Below the pieces are notes generated by a model. That model made no database searches, had not been told where the DNA came from, and worked only from the letters and a program-made list of their open reading frames with translations. From JBBRHQ01 sp963815645 (GTDB taxonomy: Bacteria; Actinomycetota; Thermoleophilia; Solirubrobacterales; 70-9), in assembly GCA_963815645.1 (NCBI GenBank), contig CAWFHL010000001.1:248001-312000 (forward strand): 64,000 nt of DNA, written 5' to 3'. Shown piece by piece: positions 16,562 to 24,700 of the stretch. The translations under genes were made by a program, and so were the position numbers. The stretch's first letter is position 1. Each line of letters opens with the position of its first letter.

Positions 16562-17362
16562 TTGACCTTGGCTCAGCGAATCGACATCAACGGCATCACC
16601 CTCTCCTTCGAGGACACCGGCGGCGACGGCCCGGCCGTGGTATTCGCCCACGGCCTCGGCGGCTCGGCGAACGCCTGGCTGGCCCAGCTCGAGGCCTGCC
16701 GTGCGCGAGGATGGCGGGGCGTCGCATACGACCAGCGCGGGGCCGGGCGCTCGGACAAGCCACAGGGTCCGTACTCGGTCGATATCTGGGCCGAGGACAT
16801 GGTCGGGGTTCTCGACGGCCTAGGGATAGAGCGCGCCGCCCTCGTCGGACACTCGGTCGGGTGCATGGTCTCTCAGCGGGCCGCGGTCGATCTCGGGCGG
16901 CGGGCCCGAGCCCTCGCGGTCTGCGGCGGCGCGCTCACCTGGCGTCCGGAAGCGGCGCCGGTGTTTGAGGAGCGCGTTCGCCAGGCCCGCGCCGGGCGCA
17001 TGGATGAGATCGCCGAGGTGGTGGCGAGGACAGGGCTCTCAGAGCACTGCCGGACCGAGGACCCGCGCCTGCTCGGTCTGATGCGAGAACTGATCGCCTC
17101 CAACGACCCCTCCGCTTATGCGGAATGCTCGGCAGCGACCGCCGTGGCGACGATGGAGGGCACGGAGCAGGTGGCATGCCCGGTCCTGGCCTTCTGCGGT
17201 TCCGCCGACCCGGTGACCCCGCCGGCCGCGGCCAAGGCGATCATCGCCGCGGTCGGCGACGGCCGCACTGGGATCGTTGAAGGCGCCGCGCACTGGTGTC
17301 AGATCGAGGACCCAGAGGCCACGAATCGGGTCCTCTTCAGCTTTCTGGATGGCATTGGCTAA
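16562..17362 (+). CDS. Alpha/beta-fold hydrolase
   Basis: A 266-residue cytosolic hydrolase. The oxyanion-hole HGLGGSANAW, the YDQRGAGRSDKPQGPYSVD segment, the nucleophile elbow GHSVG (Ser about 99), the acid in FCGSADPVTPP and the catalytic His in EGAAHWCQIEDP are all present, so it should be active. The overall look is closest to 3-oxoadipate enol-lactonase-like or esterase members, but substrate assignment from sequence is not reliable. It starts six bases after hyuB, probably in the same transcript, so an ester or lactone linked to the HyuAB substrate is conceivable. Confidence 0.85.
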   Translation: MTLAQRIDINGITLSFEDTGGDGPAVVFAHGLGGSANAWLAQLEACRARGWRGVAYDQRGAGRSDKPQGPYSVDIWAEDMVGVLDGLGIERAALVGHSVGCMVSQRAAVDLGRRARALAVCGGALTWRPEAAPVFEERVRQARAGRMDEIAEVVARTGLSEHCRTEDPRLLGLMRELIASNDPSAYAECSAATAVATMEGTEQVACPVLAFCGSADPVTPPAAAKAIIAAVGDGRTGIVEGAAHWCQIEDPEATNRVLFSFLDGIG

Positions 17363-17441
17363 ACGGCCAATTTCCCACTGTGAAGCGGTTCGAGGTACTT
17401 ACAGCTAAGTCAGCGTCGACTTTGTAACAGCTTTCACTTAT

Positions 17442-17470
17442 TTGAGGATCAGCGGCCTCTCGTCTACAAT
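17442..17470 (+). promoter_or_regulatory. Sigma-70-type promoter for the DUF1802 gene
   Basis: TTGAGG (17442-17447) and TACAAT (17465-17470) are separated by exactly 17 bases in an AT-richer pocket after the hydrolase gene. The start codon at 17560 lies about 83 bases past the predicted transcription start, so this gene should have a normal leader. Confidence 0.6.
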
Positions 17471-17559
17471 CGGGCGCCTCGAGGGTGGTTCCAGCGGTCG
17501 CACGGCCTCTCCACCGCCCCAACCAGCCCGAACATCGACCTGAACAGGTAAGACCACCA

Positions 17560-18189
17560 ATGCCGATCGCTTTCAAGGAATGGGCCGTCACGGTGCGTGC
17601 GCTCGCCGAGGGCGAGCAGCTGGTAACGCTTCGCAAGGGCGGCATCCGCGAGGAGAACAAGCACTTCGAGCTCGAACATGAGCGCTTCTTCCTCTACCCG
17701 ACGTTCGACCACCAGCGCAACGATCTGGTCCGCGAGTCCCACCACCCCGAGCTGAGGCGCGCCCTCGAAGAGGGCGTCTGGCCCGACGAGGAGCCACCCC
17801 CGAGGGCGCTGATCCAGGACGGCGGGATCTCCCAGCCCGACCGGGTCCGGATCCGGGCATGGGCGGAGGTCACCGGTCACTTCACGGTCACCGAGCGCCG
17901 CGTCGTTGACGGCCTCTCCCCCTTCTACATCTGGACCCCCGACTACGCCGAGAAGCGGCTCAGTTGGAAGCGCCGCCATCCGCTGCACGTCCTCCTGCTG
18001 CGGGTGCACCGGATTCCGCGGCCGGTCACCGTCCGGGTCCGGGACGAGTATCACGGTTGCCGCTCCTGGGTGGAGATCGATCGCGACCTCCCGTTCGAGG
18101 GCACCCCGGTGATGGCCGACGAGGAGTTCGATCGCGCCCGCGAGGCGATCGAGTCCCTCTGCGCCGACGCCGAGCCGGCGCTCGCCTGA
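17560..18189 (+). CDS. DUF1802 family protein
   Basis: A 209-residue cytosolic protein with the DUF1802 pattern: FKEWAVTVRALAEGEQLVTLRKGGIREE, FFLYPTFDHQRNDLVRESH, IRAWAEVTGHFTVTE and DGLSPFYIWTPDYAEKRLSWKRRHPLHVLLLRVHR. The biochemical function of the family is unknown; in other genomes it is often near restriction or nucleic-acid genes, which is not the case here. ATG at 17560 is chosen because it gives the family N-terminus. Preceded by a good sigma-70 promoter. Confidence 0.85.
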   Translation: MPIAFKEWAVTVRALAEGEQLVTLRKGGIREENKHFELEHERFFLYPTFDHQRNDLVRESHHPELRRALEEGVWPDEEPPPRALIQDGGISQPDRVRIRAWAEVTGHFTVTERRVVDGLSPFYIWTPDYAEKRLSWKRRHPLHVLLLRVHRIPRPVTVRVRDEYHGCRSWVEIDRDLPFEGTPVMADEEFDRAREAIESLCADAEPALA

Positions 18190-18255
18190 CCGGCTGAACC
18201 CTCCCCCTCTCTCGAGCGGGTCCTCTCCGGCGCCCCGAAGGCGCTGGTCCTCGGT

Positions 18256-19155
18256 ATGGGCGGGGGCGGTGACGTGGTCGGAGCCCTCGGCTCAGCACGG
18301 CTGTGTGAGTCGTTCGGGGCGGAGTTCGTGCTGGGGGGTGTCGCCTGGGAGCGCTGGCCGATCGATCCCCACCCTGGTCCCCGCTCGCTGGCCGAGGTGG
18401 TCGGCGGCCGGCCGCTGAGCGCCGCGGCGGTCCTCGCCGGCCCGCGTACCGCCACCCCGCTCGGGGGCCGCTTCGCCGAGTCCGGAATGGCCGAGTTCCT
18501 CGGCGCCGAGACGGTGCTCGTGGACATCACCGGCGGCCCCTCCGCCGTCGCCGCCGGGCTCCGCGACGCCGCTGCCGGACTCGGCTGCGACCTCCTGGTC
18601 CTTGTCGACGTCGGCGGCGATGTCCTCGCCCACGGTCATGAGCCCGGCCTCGCCAGCCCTCTTTGCGACGCGGTGATGCTCGCCGCCGGAATCGAGCTGG
18701 CGGACGAGCTCGCGGTTCTCTGCGCGGTCCACGCCCCCGGCTGCGACGGGGAGCTGAGCCCGGCAGAGGTGCTCGCCCTGATCGCGGCGCTGTCGCGGGC
18801 CGGGGCGCTGCTCGGGAGCAGGGGGCTCACCCCGGCGGATTGCGAGCAAATCGAGGCCGCCTGCCGGATCGTCCCCACCGAGGCCAGCGCTCTCGGCGTC
18901 CGCTGCGCCCGCGGGGAGCGCGGGCGGGTGCAGATCCGCAGCGGGCGGCGCACCGTGGAGCTGACCGAGTCGGGGGGGCAGACCTATTACTTCGACCCGC
19001 GGGCGGCGGCCGGCGGCGGTCAGGTTCCGCTGGCGGGCGCCGTGCGAGGCGCCGGCAGCATCTCCGCGGCGCGCGACGCACTCGCCGCGCTGGGGATCAG
19101 CACCGAGCTCGACCTCGAGCAGGCCCGGGCCCGCGGCGAGCTGCCGCCCTACTGA
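18256..19155 (+). CDS. DUF1152 family protein
   Basis: A 299-residue protein matching the DUF1152 layout: the glycine-rich MGGGGDVVGALGSARLCE, GPRSLAEVVGGRPLS, ETVLVDITGGPSAVAAGLRDAA, LLVLVDVGGDVLAHGHEPGLASPLCDAVMLAA and a C-terminal TYYFDPRAA. The Rossmann-like core suggests nucleotide or cofactor binding, but no reaction is established. The in-frame sequence before the ATG (ERVLSGAPKALVLG) looks like the true first beta strand, so translation may start upstream at a non-standard codon soon after the DUF1802 stop; the ATG at 18256 is a conservative choice. Confidence 0.8.
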   Translation: MGGGGDVVGALGSARLCESFGAEFVLGGVAWERWPIDPHPGPRSLAEVVGGRPLSAAAVLAGPRTATPLGGRFAESGMAEFLGAETVLVDITGGPSAVAAGLRDAAAGLGCDLLVLVDVGGDVLAHGHEPGLASPLCDAVMLAAGIELADELAVLCAVHAPGCDGELSPAEVLALIAALSRAGALLGSRGLTPADCEQIEAACRIVPTEASALGVRCARGERGRVQIRSGRRTVELTESGGQTYYFDPRAAAGGGQVPLAGAVRGAGSISAARDALAALGISTELDLEQARARGELPPY

Positions 19156-19225
19156 CCCGCCGAACTGCACGTTACGTGCCCATTGGGCCCCTAAGGTTGC
19201 ACTCGGCACCAGGGGCGCCGGGGGC

Positions 19226-19231
19226 TAGCCT
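19226..19231 (+). promoter_or_regulatory. Putative -10 element, leaderless start
   Basis: TAGCCT seven bases before the GTG at 19239; no Shine-Dalgarno is present. Confidence 0.42.
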
Positions 19232-19238
19232 CCAACCG

Positions 19239-19994
19239 GTGCCATGGGTCGAGACAGAGTCGCTCAGCTTCACGGCCCGCCACGACAGCGGCGATGCCGC
19301 CTACGCGGAGCGCACCCTTGACCGGCTCGAGGACCTGCGGCTGCGCCTCGAGGACCGCTTCGATGCGGTCCCCGGGGAGATCACCGTCGTTGTCCACACC
19401 AATCCCGCCTGGCTCTCGATGGCCCACCCTTTCCTCCCGGCGGCGCGCTGGTCGGCCGCCCCCGCCGGGCGGCGCTACCTCGCCGGCTGGCCGATGGCGA
19501 CCGAGCTGCACGTCCTCAACGACCCTCATATCGATCGGCGTGCCGCGGGGGAGGACTCGCGCGAGGCGCTGCGGGGCACCGCTGAGCGCCTCTACGCCCA
19601 GCTGGTCGTCGCCGCCAACAACACGGCGCTGCCGCCGTCCTGGACGCCCCGGAGGTTCGTCCGCTACCTGCGCTGGGCCTGGCTGGTCGAAGGCGGCGCC
19701 CAGTACTTCGCCCGCCAGGTCGGCCTCTACCGGGCCGCGGTGATCCGCCGCCTGCGGGAGGGATCCCGGCCCTCCTTCCCGCCCTCGCGACGCGACGCGG
19801 TGATCCTCGGCGGGACGATCTTCGACATGCTCGAGGAAGATCGCGGCAGCGGGGCCTGCGAGTTGCTGGTCTCGCGGCTACGCCGCGAGGGGCCGGCCGC
19901 CAACCTCGAGGCGGCCTTCGACGCCCGCATGCGCGAGATCGAGTCGGGCTGGCGCGACTATCTGCGCGAGATCTCCCGGCCGACCACCGCCTGA
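19239..19994 (+). CDS. Peptidase-MA-like protein lacking the zinc motif
   Basis: A 251-residue protein without signal peptide. The layout resembles gluzincin Peptidase-MA-type domains: an N-terminal beta region (TITVVVH-like EITVVVHTNPAW), then a helix where HExxH is expected, then a WLVEGGAQYFARQVG segment that matches the downstream glutamate helix (WLxEGxAxY) of such peptidases. At the HExxH position the sequence reads AERLYAQLVVAANN, so the zinc ligands are gone. It is probably a non-catalytic relative. The C-terminus is IESGWRDYLREIS, also typical of this fold. Family assignment is from pattern memory only. Confidence 0.5.
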   Translation: MPWVETESLSFTARHDSGDAAYAERTLDRLEDLRLRLEDRFDAVPGEITVVVHTNPAWLSMAHPFLPAARWSAAPAGRRYLAGWPMATELHVLNDPHIDRRAAGEDSREALRGTAERLYAQLVVAANNTALPPSWTPRRFVRYLRWAWLVEGGAQYFARQVGLYRAAVIRRLREGSRPSFPPSRRDAVILGGTIFDMLEEDRGSGACELLVSRLRREGPAANLEAAFDARMREIESGWRDYLREISRPTTA

Positions 19995-20219
19995 AAGCAC
20001 GCCCCCTCGACGGGGATCTCCGCCGACGGGCGCGTGCTCTACCTGGTGAAGTACCGGGGGCGGCACCACTCGGATCACTACGGGCTGAGATCCTTCGACC
20101 TGCGGACCGGCCGCCTCGGCCCGGACCCGCTCGTCGACCCGCGCAACCCGGGCGAGAAGATGACCGGCCTCCCCCTGACCCGGATCACCAGCCAGGACGG
20201 CACCTACTATACTTTCTGA
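19995..20219 (+). pseudogene. Remnant of a Thermoleophilia beta-propeller-like protein
   Basis: In frame after the previous stop the DNA reads ISADGRVLYLVKYRGRHHSDH, then GLRSFDLRTGRLGPDPLVDPR and GEKMTGLPLTRITSQDGTYYTF. This resembles the middle of a conserved secreted family in this class, whose usual pattern is DGRYLYVIQY..AYDL..G.L.P.PIVDPR.PGEKM.G.P..R..S.DGRWAYTLY. There is no start codon region, signal peptide or C-terminal half, so it looks like a decayed fragment. Its last codons overlap the regulatory element of the next gene. A short real gene starting at GTG 20034 is the alternative. Confidence 0.45.
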
Positions 20220-20231
20220 AGTAGTAGCCTG
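20204..20231 (+). promoter_or_regulatory. Putative operator/promoter element, copy 1 (sulfur genes)
   Basis: A 28-base element with core ACTT-N4-AAGT flanked by CTACTA on the left and AGTAGCCTG on the right. It matches the element at 30428-30455 at 22 of 28 positions. It ends 40 bases before the ATG of the rhodanese-ThiF gene and includes TAGCCT (20225-20230), a likely -10. An inverted-repeat core overlapping the promoter suggests a repressor site. Confidence 0.6.
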
Positions 20232-20271
20232 ACCTTGAATTCCGACCCGAATTTAGGAGATTGAGACGCTG

Positions 20272-21450
20272 ATGGCGACGAGCACCCCGCTTGACCTTGA
20301 GCAGGTGAGAGAGAGGATCGAGGAGGTCGACCCGGCCGGGGCCAGCATGGAGATCAGCTCCGGAGAGCCCCTGCTGATCGACGTCCGCGAGCCCCATGAG
20401 CATCAGGAGGCCCACCTCGAGGGCGATGTGCTGATCCCCCAGGGAACGCTCGCCGATCGGATCGGGGAGGTCGCACCGGACACCGACCAGCGGGTGCTGC
20501 TCTACTGCCGCTCCGGCAACCGCTCGGCCCATGCCGCGCTCGAGCTGGCCTCGGAGCTGGGCTACGACAACGTCGCCTCGGTCTCGGGGGGCATCCTCGA
20601 ATGGCAGGAGCAGGGCCTGCCGGTGGTCGAGCCCGAGGGGCTGGACCGCGAGCAGCGAGTGCGTTATTCCCGCCACACCCTGCTGCCCGAAGTCGGCGTC
20701 GAGGGCCAGGTGAAGATGCTCAATTCGAAGGTGCTGCTGATCGGGGCCGGGGGCCTTGGCTCCCCCACGGCGCTCTACCTGGCGGCCGCCGGGATCGGCA
20801 CGCTCGGGATCGTCGACGACGACGTCGTCGACGAGTCCAACCTGCAGCGCCAGGTGATCCACACCACCGAGCGGGTCGGGATGCCGAAGACCGAGTCGGC
20901 CCGGATCCAGATCCAGGCCCTCAACCCCGATGTCGAGGTGGTCGAGTACCGCGAGCGGATCAGCGCCGAGAACATCCTCGAGGTGATCTCCGACTACGAC
21001 GTGATCGTCGACGGCGTCGACAACTTCCCCACCCGCTATCTGCTCAACGACGCCTCGGTGCGGCTTCGCAAGCCGGTTGTATCGGCCTCAATCCTCGCCT
21101 TCGACGGGCAGATCTCGACCTTCGTGCCGTTCGAGGGGCCCTGCTACCGCTGCCTCTACCCGACTCCCCCACCGCCTGAGCTGGCGCCGAGCTGCGGCGC
21201 TGCCGGCGTCCTCGGTGTGATGGCCGGGATCATGGGCCTGCTGCAGGCGAACGAGGTGGTCAAGCTCACCGCCGGGATCGGCGAGCCGCTGATCGGGCGG
21301 CTGCTGCTGTTCGAGTCGCTCGGCACCCGGTTCACCGAGCTCAAGGTGAGGCGCGACCCCGACTGCCCGGTCTGTGGGGAGAACGCCCCGGAGATCCCCG
21401 AGTCGGAGATGGGCAAGTTTCCCGACTACGAATTGTTCTGCGCCGCCTGA
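20272..21450 (+). CDS. Rhodanese-ThiF/MoeB fusion, sulfur-carrier activating enzyme (MoeZ-like)
   Basis: Activates the C-terminus of ubiquitin-like sulfur carriers by adenylation and supplies sulfur. The N-terminal rhodanese domain (about 10-118) has LLIDVREPHEH and the active loop CRSGNR with Cys79. The ThiF domain follows: RYSRHTLLPEVG, ATP-binding GAGGLGSP (158-165), DDDVVDESNLQRQ, the zinc cysteines CYRC and CPVC (365-368) and the SCGAAGVLGV region. Well-known MoeZ/MOCS3 proteins have the rhodanese at the C-terminus; here it is at the N-terminus. 41 bases upstream of a MoaD-like carrier gene, its likely substrate. Confidence 0.9.
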   Translation: MATSTPLDLEQVRERIEEVDPAGASMEISSGEPLLIDVREPHEHQEAHLEGDVLIPQGTLADRIGEVAPDTDQRVLLYCRSGNRSAHAALELASELGYDNVASVSGGILEWQEQGLPVVEPEGLDREQRVRYSRHTLLPEVGVEGQVKMLNSKVLLIGAGGLGSPTALYLAAAGIGTLGIVDDDVVDESNLQRQVIHTTERVGMPKTESARIQIQALNPDVEVVEYRERISAENILEVISDYDVIVDGVDNFPTRYLLNDASVRLRKPVVSASILAFDGQISTFVPFEGPCYRCLYPTPPPPELAPSCGAAGVLGVMAGIMGLLQANEVVKLTAGIGEPLIGRLLLFESLGTRFTELKVRRDPDCPVCGENAPEIPESEMGKFPDYELFCAA

Positions 21451-21474
21451 GCCGCCCGTCCCCGGCCATCTCAA

Positions 21475-21480
21475 TAGGCT
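21475..21480 (+). promoter_or_regulatory. Putative -10 element before cysO
   Basis: TAGGCT ten bases before the ATG at 21491, no Shine-Dalgarno. It would give an internal, nearly leaderless transcript for the carrier gene in addition to read-through from the upstream gene. Confidence 0.38.
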
Positions 21481-21490
21481 GCTTGGCCAG

Positions 21491-21766
21491 ATGTCGACGA
21501 TCAGGATCCCGCCCGTGCTGCGCGCCCAGGCCGGGGGCGCCTCCGAGGTCAGCGCCGACGGCGGCACCGTCGGCGAGGCGCTGCGGGCGCTGACTGCGGC
21601 CCACCCCGACACGGAGGGCCAGCTGTTCGGGTCCGAGGGTGAGCTCAACCGCTACGTCAACGTCTATCTCAACGACGAGGACGTGCGCGTGCTCGATGGC
21701 CTCGAGACTCCTCTCGCCGAGGAAGACGTGATCGTCATCCTGCCGGCGATGGCCGGCGGCGCCTGA
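21491..21766 (+). CDS. cysO: MoaD/ThiS-family sulfur carrier (CysO-like)
   Basis: A 91-residue ubiquitin-fold protein: STIRIPPVLRAQAGG, GTVGEALRALTAAHPDTEGQLF, NRYVNVYLNDEDVRVLDGLETPL, DVIVILPAMAGGA. The family works through a C-terminal diglycine that is adenylated and thiocarboxylated. Here one extra alanine follows the GG, so the precursor must be trimmed before use; a JAMM peptidase is encoded at 31500. CysO is preferred over MoaD because Moco synthesis has its own MoaD-MoaE fusion in this window and CysM and Mec are also encoded here. Confidence 0.82.
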   Translation: MSTIRIPPVLRAQAGGASEVSADGGTVGEALRALTAAHPDTEGQLFGSEGELNRYVNVYLNDEDVRVLDGLETPLAEEDVIVILPAMAGGA

Positions 21767-21777
21767 ACCGGGCTGGC

Positions 21778-24700
21778 TCAGGCCGGTTGCGAGGCACTCA
21801 GTCCAAGGGGGCCGCAGTCTCCGCCGATCCTGTGCAGCAGCGACGCCATGCCCAGCTCCTCGGCGGTGCGGCTGGCATCGGCGAGCAGGGCGCCGGCCCG
21901 GTCCGAGTCGCCCTCCGCCGCCCGCTCCGCCAGAGCCTTGGCAAGCTCGAAGCGCGACCTGGCCAGCCAGGGGAGCGCGCCGGCCCGCTGATTGATGGCG
22001 ACCGCCTCGGTGAGCCGCTCGATCGCCTCATCGTTCCGTCCCGCGATCGCGGCCAGCACCCCGAGATGGTGCGAGGTCGGCCCCAGATAGGCGGCGCCAG
22101 AACCGCCGACGACAATGCACTGCGCGAAGGGGAGGAGCTCGCGGTGAAGTTTCGCCGAGCGCTCACGATCGCCGAGTGTCGCGGCGGCGATCGCCGCGAT
22201 CGCTGCGGCCGCCGGGGCGTCCCTCTCGCCCTCCGCGGCGCCCGCAGCGTCGATCTCTTCCCGAGCATCCGCCGTCCTCCCGGTCTCGCTCAGCAACAGG
22301 GCCAGGAAGGCTCGCCAGACCGGCCCCTGGCCGCGGCGGCCGATCAGGTCGCGGAGCAGATCCTCGGTCTCCTCGATCCTCCCCTGCTCCCAGCGCAGCA
22401 CCGCCAGCTCGAAGCTCGTGTACTCGAGCGCGTCGGGAACCTCGGCCCAGGCGCCCAGCTCGAGCACCTCGGCGGTGAGCCGCTCGGCGTCCGCGAACTG
22501 GCCCTCCATCAGCGAGCGCGTGGTCATCAGGGCGCGGCTGTGCAAGCGTCCCGCCGAGAGCTTCATCCGCTCGGCGATCCTCGCGTGCTCCGCGATCGCG
22601 ACGTCAAGCTCGGCGAAGTCCGCCGACCGTAGTGCCGCCAGCACCAGCAGGAACCGGGCCTGGACGACGACGTCGGGGTCGTGCAGTTCCGAGATGCTCG
22701 ACCTGAGCCGGGCCGAGATGGCGAGCCGCGGCTCGAGCCCGTCCGCGCCGGCCTCGGCGCTCCACCGCCCGATCAGGGCCAGGGCAAGGGTGTCCGGATC
22801 GCCGCCTTGCTCCGCCAGCTCGAGTGCCTCGGCGGAGAGGCGGGCGGCCCGATCGGGTTCGCCCTCGGCCCGCGCGATCTGGGCGAGGCGCAGACCGAGG
22901 CGAACCCGCAGCATCGTCGCGGTGGGCGAGGCGTCGAGCGCGTTCTTCAGCAGCTCCTCGGCATCGGCCCGCCTCCCGCCCGGCTCCGAGCCGAAGCCGC
23001 AGAAGCCGAGGGCCGCTCGGGCGAGCGCCTCGGCGTCCCCGATCGAGCGGGCGATCCGGGAGGCCGAGGCGAAGCTCTCGCGCGAGGGCTCCACCTCCCC
23101 GCCGCGCCACTCGGCCTCCCCCAGGGCGAGGAGCAGCTCGAGCCGCAGCTTCGGGTCATCCGCGCCGGAGGCATCGAGTGCCGTCAGGGCCTCGCTGTAG
23201 TGCTCGATCGCCATTTCGAATGAGAGCGAACCGAGCGCTCCGGCTCCGGCGCGAACCCCGTATTCGAGTGCCTTCGCCGCGACCGCCGGGCCGGCGCCGG
23301 CGTAATGTCGCGCCAGCTCGGCGACGTGCCTCGGGTCGCTGGCGTGCTGCCGCTCGAGGATCTCGGCCAAGCGTCGGTGGAGCCCGGCCCTGCGGACGCG
23401 CGGTACCCCGGCGTAGACCGCCTGGCGGAACAGCGCGTGGGAGAACGCGTAGCGGTCGAGGGTGCCAGGGACGTCCGCCAGCAGGCCGGCGGCGACCGCC
23501 GTCTCCAGCGAGGCGATCACGTCCTCGCCGGGCATCTTCGAGACCTCGGTCACCAGGTCCGAGCCGAACTCGCTGCCGATCACCGATGCGACCTCGAGGA
23601 CGTTTGCTGCAGCCTCGTCCAGCTCTCCGATTCGATGACCGACGGCCTCGCGGACCAGCTCCGGGACACCGGTGGCGTAGATCGCTCCGGCCCGCCGGCC
23701 GATCGCTCGCCCCTCGCCGGCAGAGGCGATGTGGTTGACCAGCGCCTCGACCAGGAACGGGTTCCCGCCGGTTTCCGCCTGGATCGCCTGGGCGTCGATC
23801 ATCGGCTCGCGGGCGTCGCTCCGGATCGAGGCGATCATCTCCCTGACGTCATCGACGCCCAGGCCGGAGAGATGCTGTCGCTCGAACAGACCCTCTCGCC
23901 CCAGGTCAGCGAGCGTCTCGGCCAGATCCTGGCTCGGCTCGGTCTCGCGATAGGCGGCGAGGACCATCAACGCGGTGCGGTGGGGCGAGCGGGCGATCTG
24001 CCGCAGCATCATCAGCGAGCCGGGGTCCGCCCAGTGAACGTCGTCGAGCACCAGCATCAGGGGGCGGTGGGCGGTGAGAGCGGCGAGGCACCCGTTGACC
24101 GCTTCGAACAGCCGCTCCCTGCCCGGCTCCGATTCGGGCGGCTGCGCGTTGGCGACCCGCACCGTTATCTCGGGGATCAGGCGGGTCAGCACGCCGGCGT
24201 GCGGCCCGAGGTCTTGCTCGAGCTCCTCGGCGGGGGAGTTGAGCACCCAGTGCCGGAGGGCCTCGACGAAGGGCCCGAAAAGGGCGCTTGCCTGCTCGTC
24301 GGCGCGGCCGTAGAGGACGCCCCCTCCCTCCTCGTGGACGCGGGCGGCGAACTCGGTCGCCAGCCGGGTCTTGCCGACACCCGGGTCGCCGCCGAGGAAG
24401 ACGATATTGCGCGCCCCCTCGTCGCGCGTCTCGCTCCACAGACCGGCGAGGCGCTCGAGCTCGGCCGTGCGGCCGACGAAGGGACTACGCCGTCTCGGTA
24501 CCAGCCAGGTCGGCAGGGGAAGCTCTGCCTGCCCTTCGCCGCCGGGCACTGCCGGGTCCGTGCCGGGTGTCTCGGCGCCGCTCTCGGCCTCCAGCTCCTC
24601 CCCCACGCTGCCGCCGAGTAGCTTGCGGTGCAGGGTCTGGGCCTCCGCCCCGGGTGCGCTGCCGAGCTCCTCGGCGAGCAGGTTCCTCAGCTCATCGTAG

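Noticed and set aside
21491..21766. Assignment as MoaD of molybdopterin synthase
   Set aside because: Moco synthesis already has a MoaD domain in the fusion at 61267-61926, and the neighbours here point to CysO; a dual role cannot be excluded.
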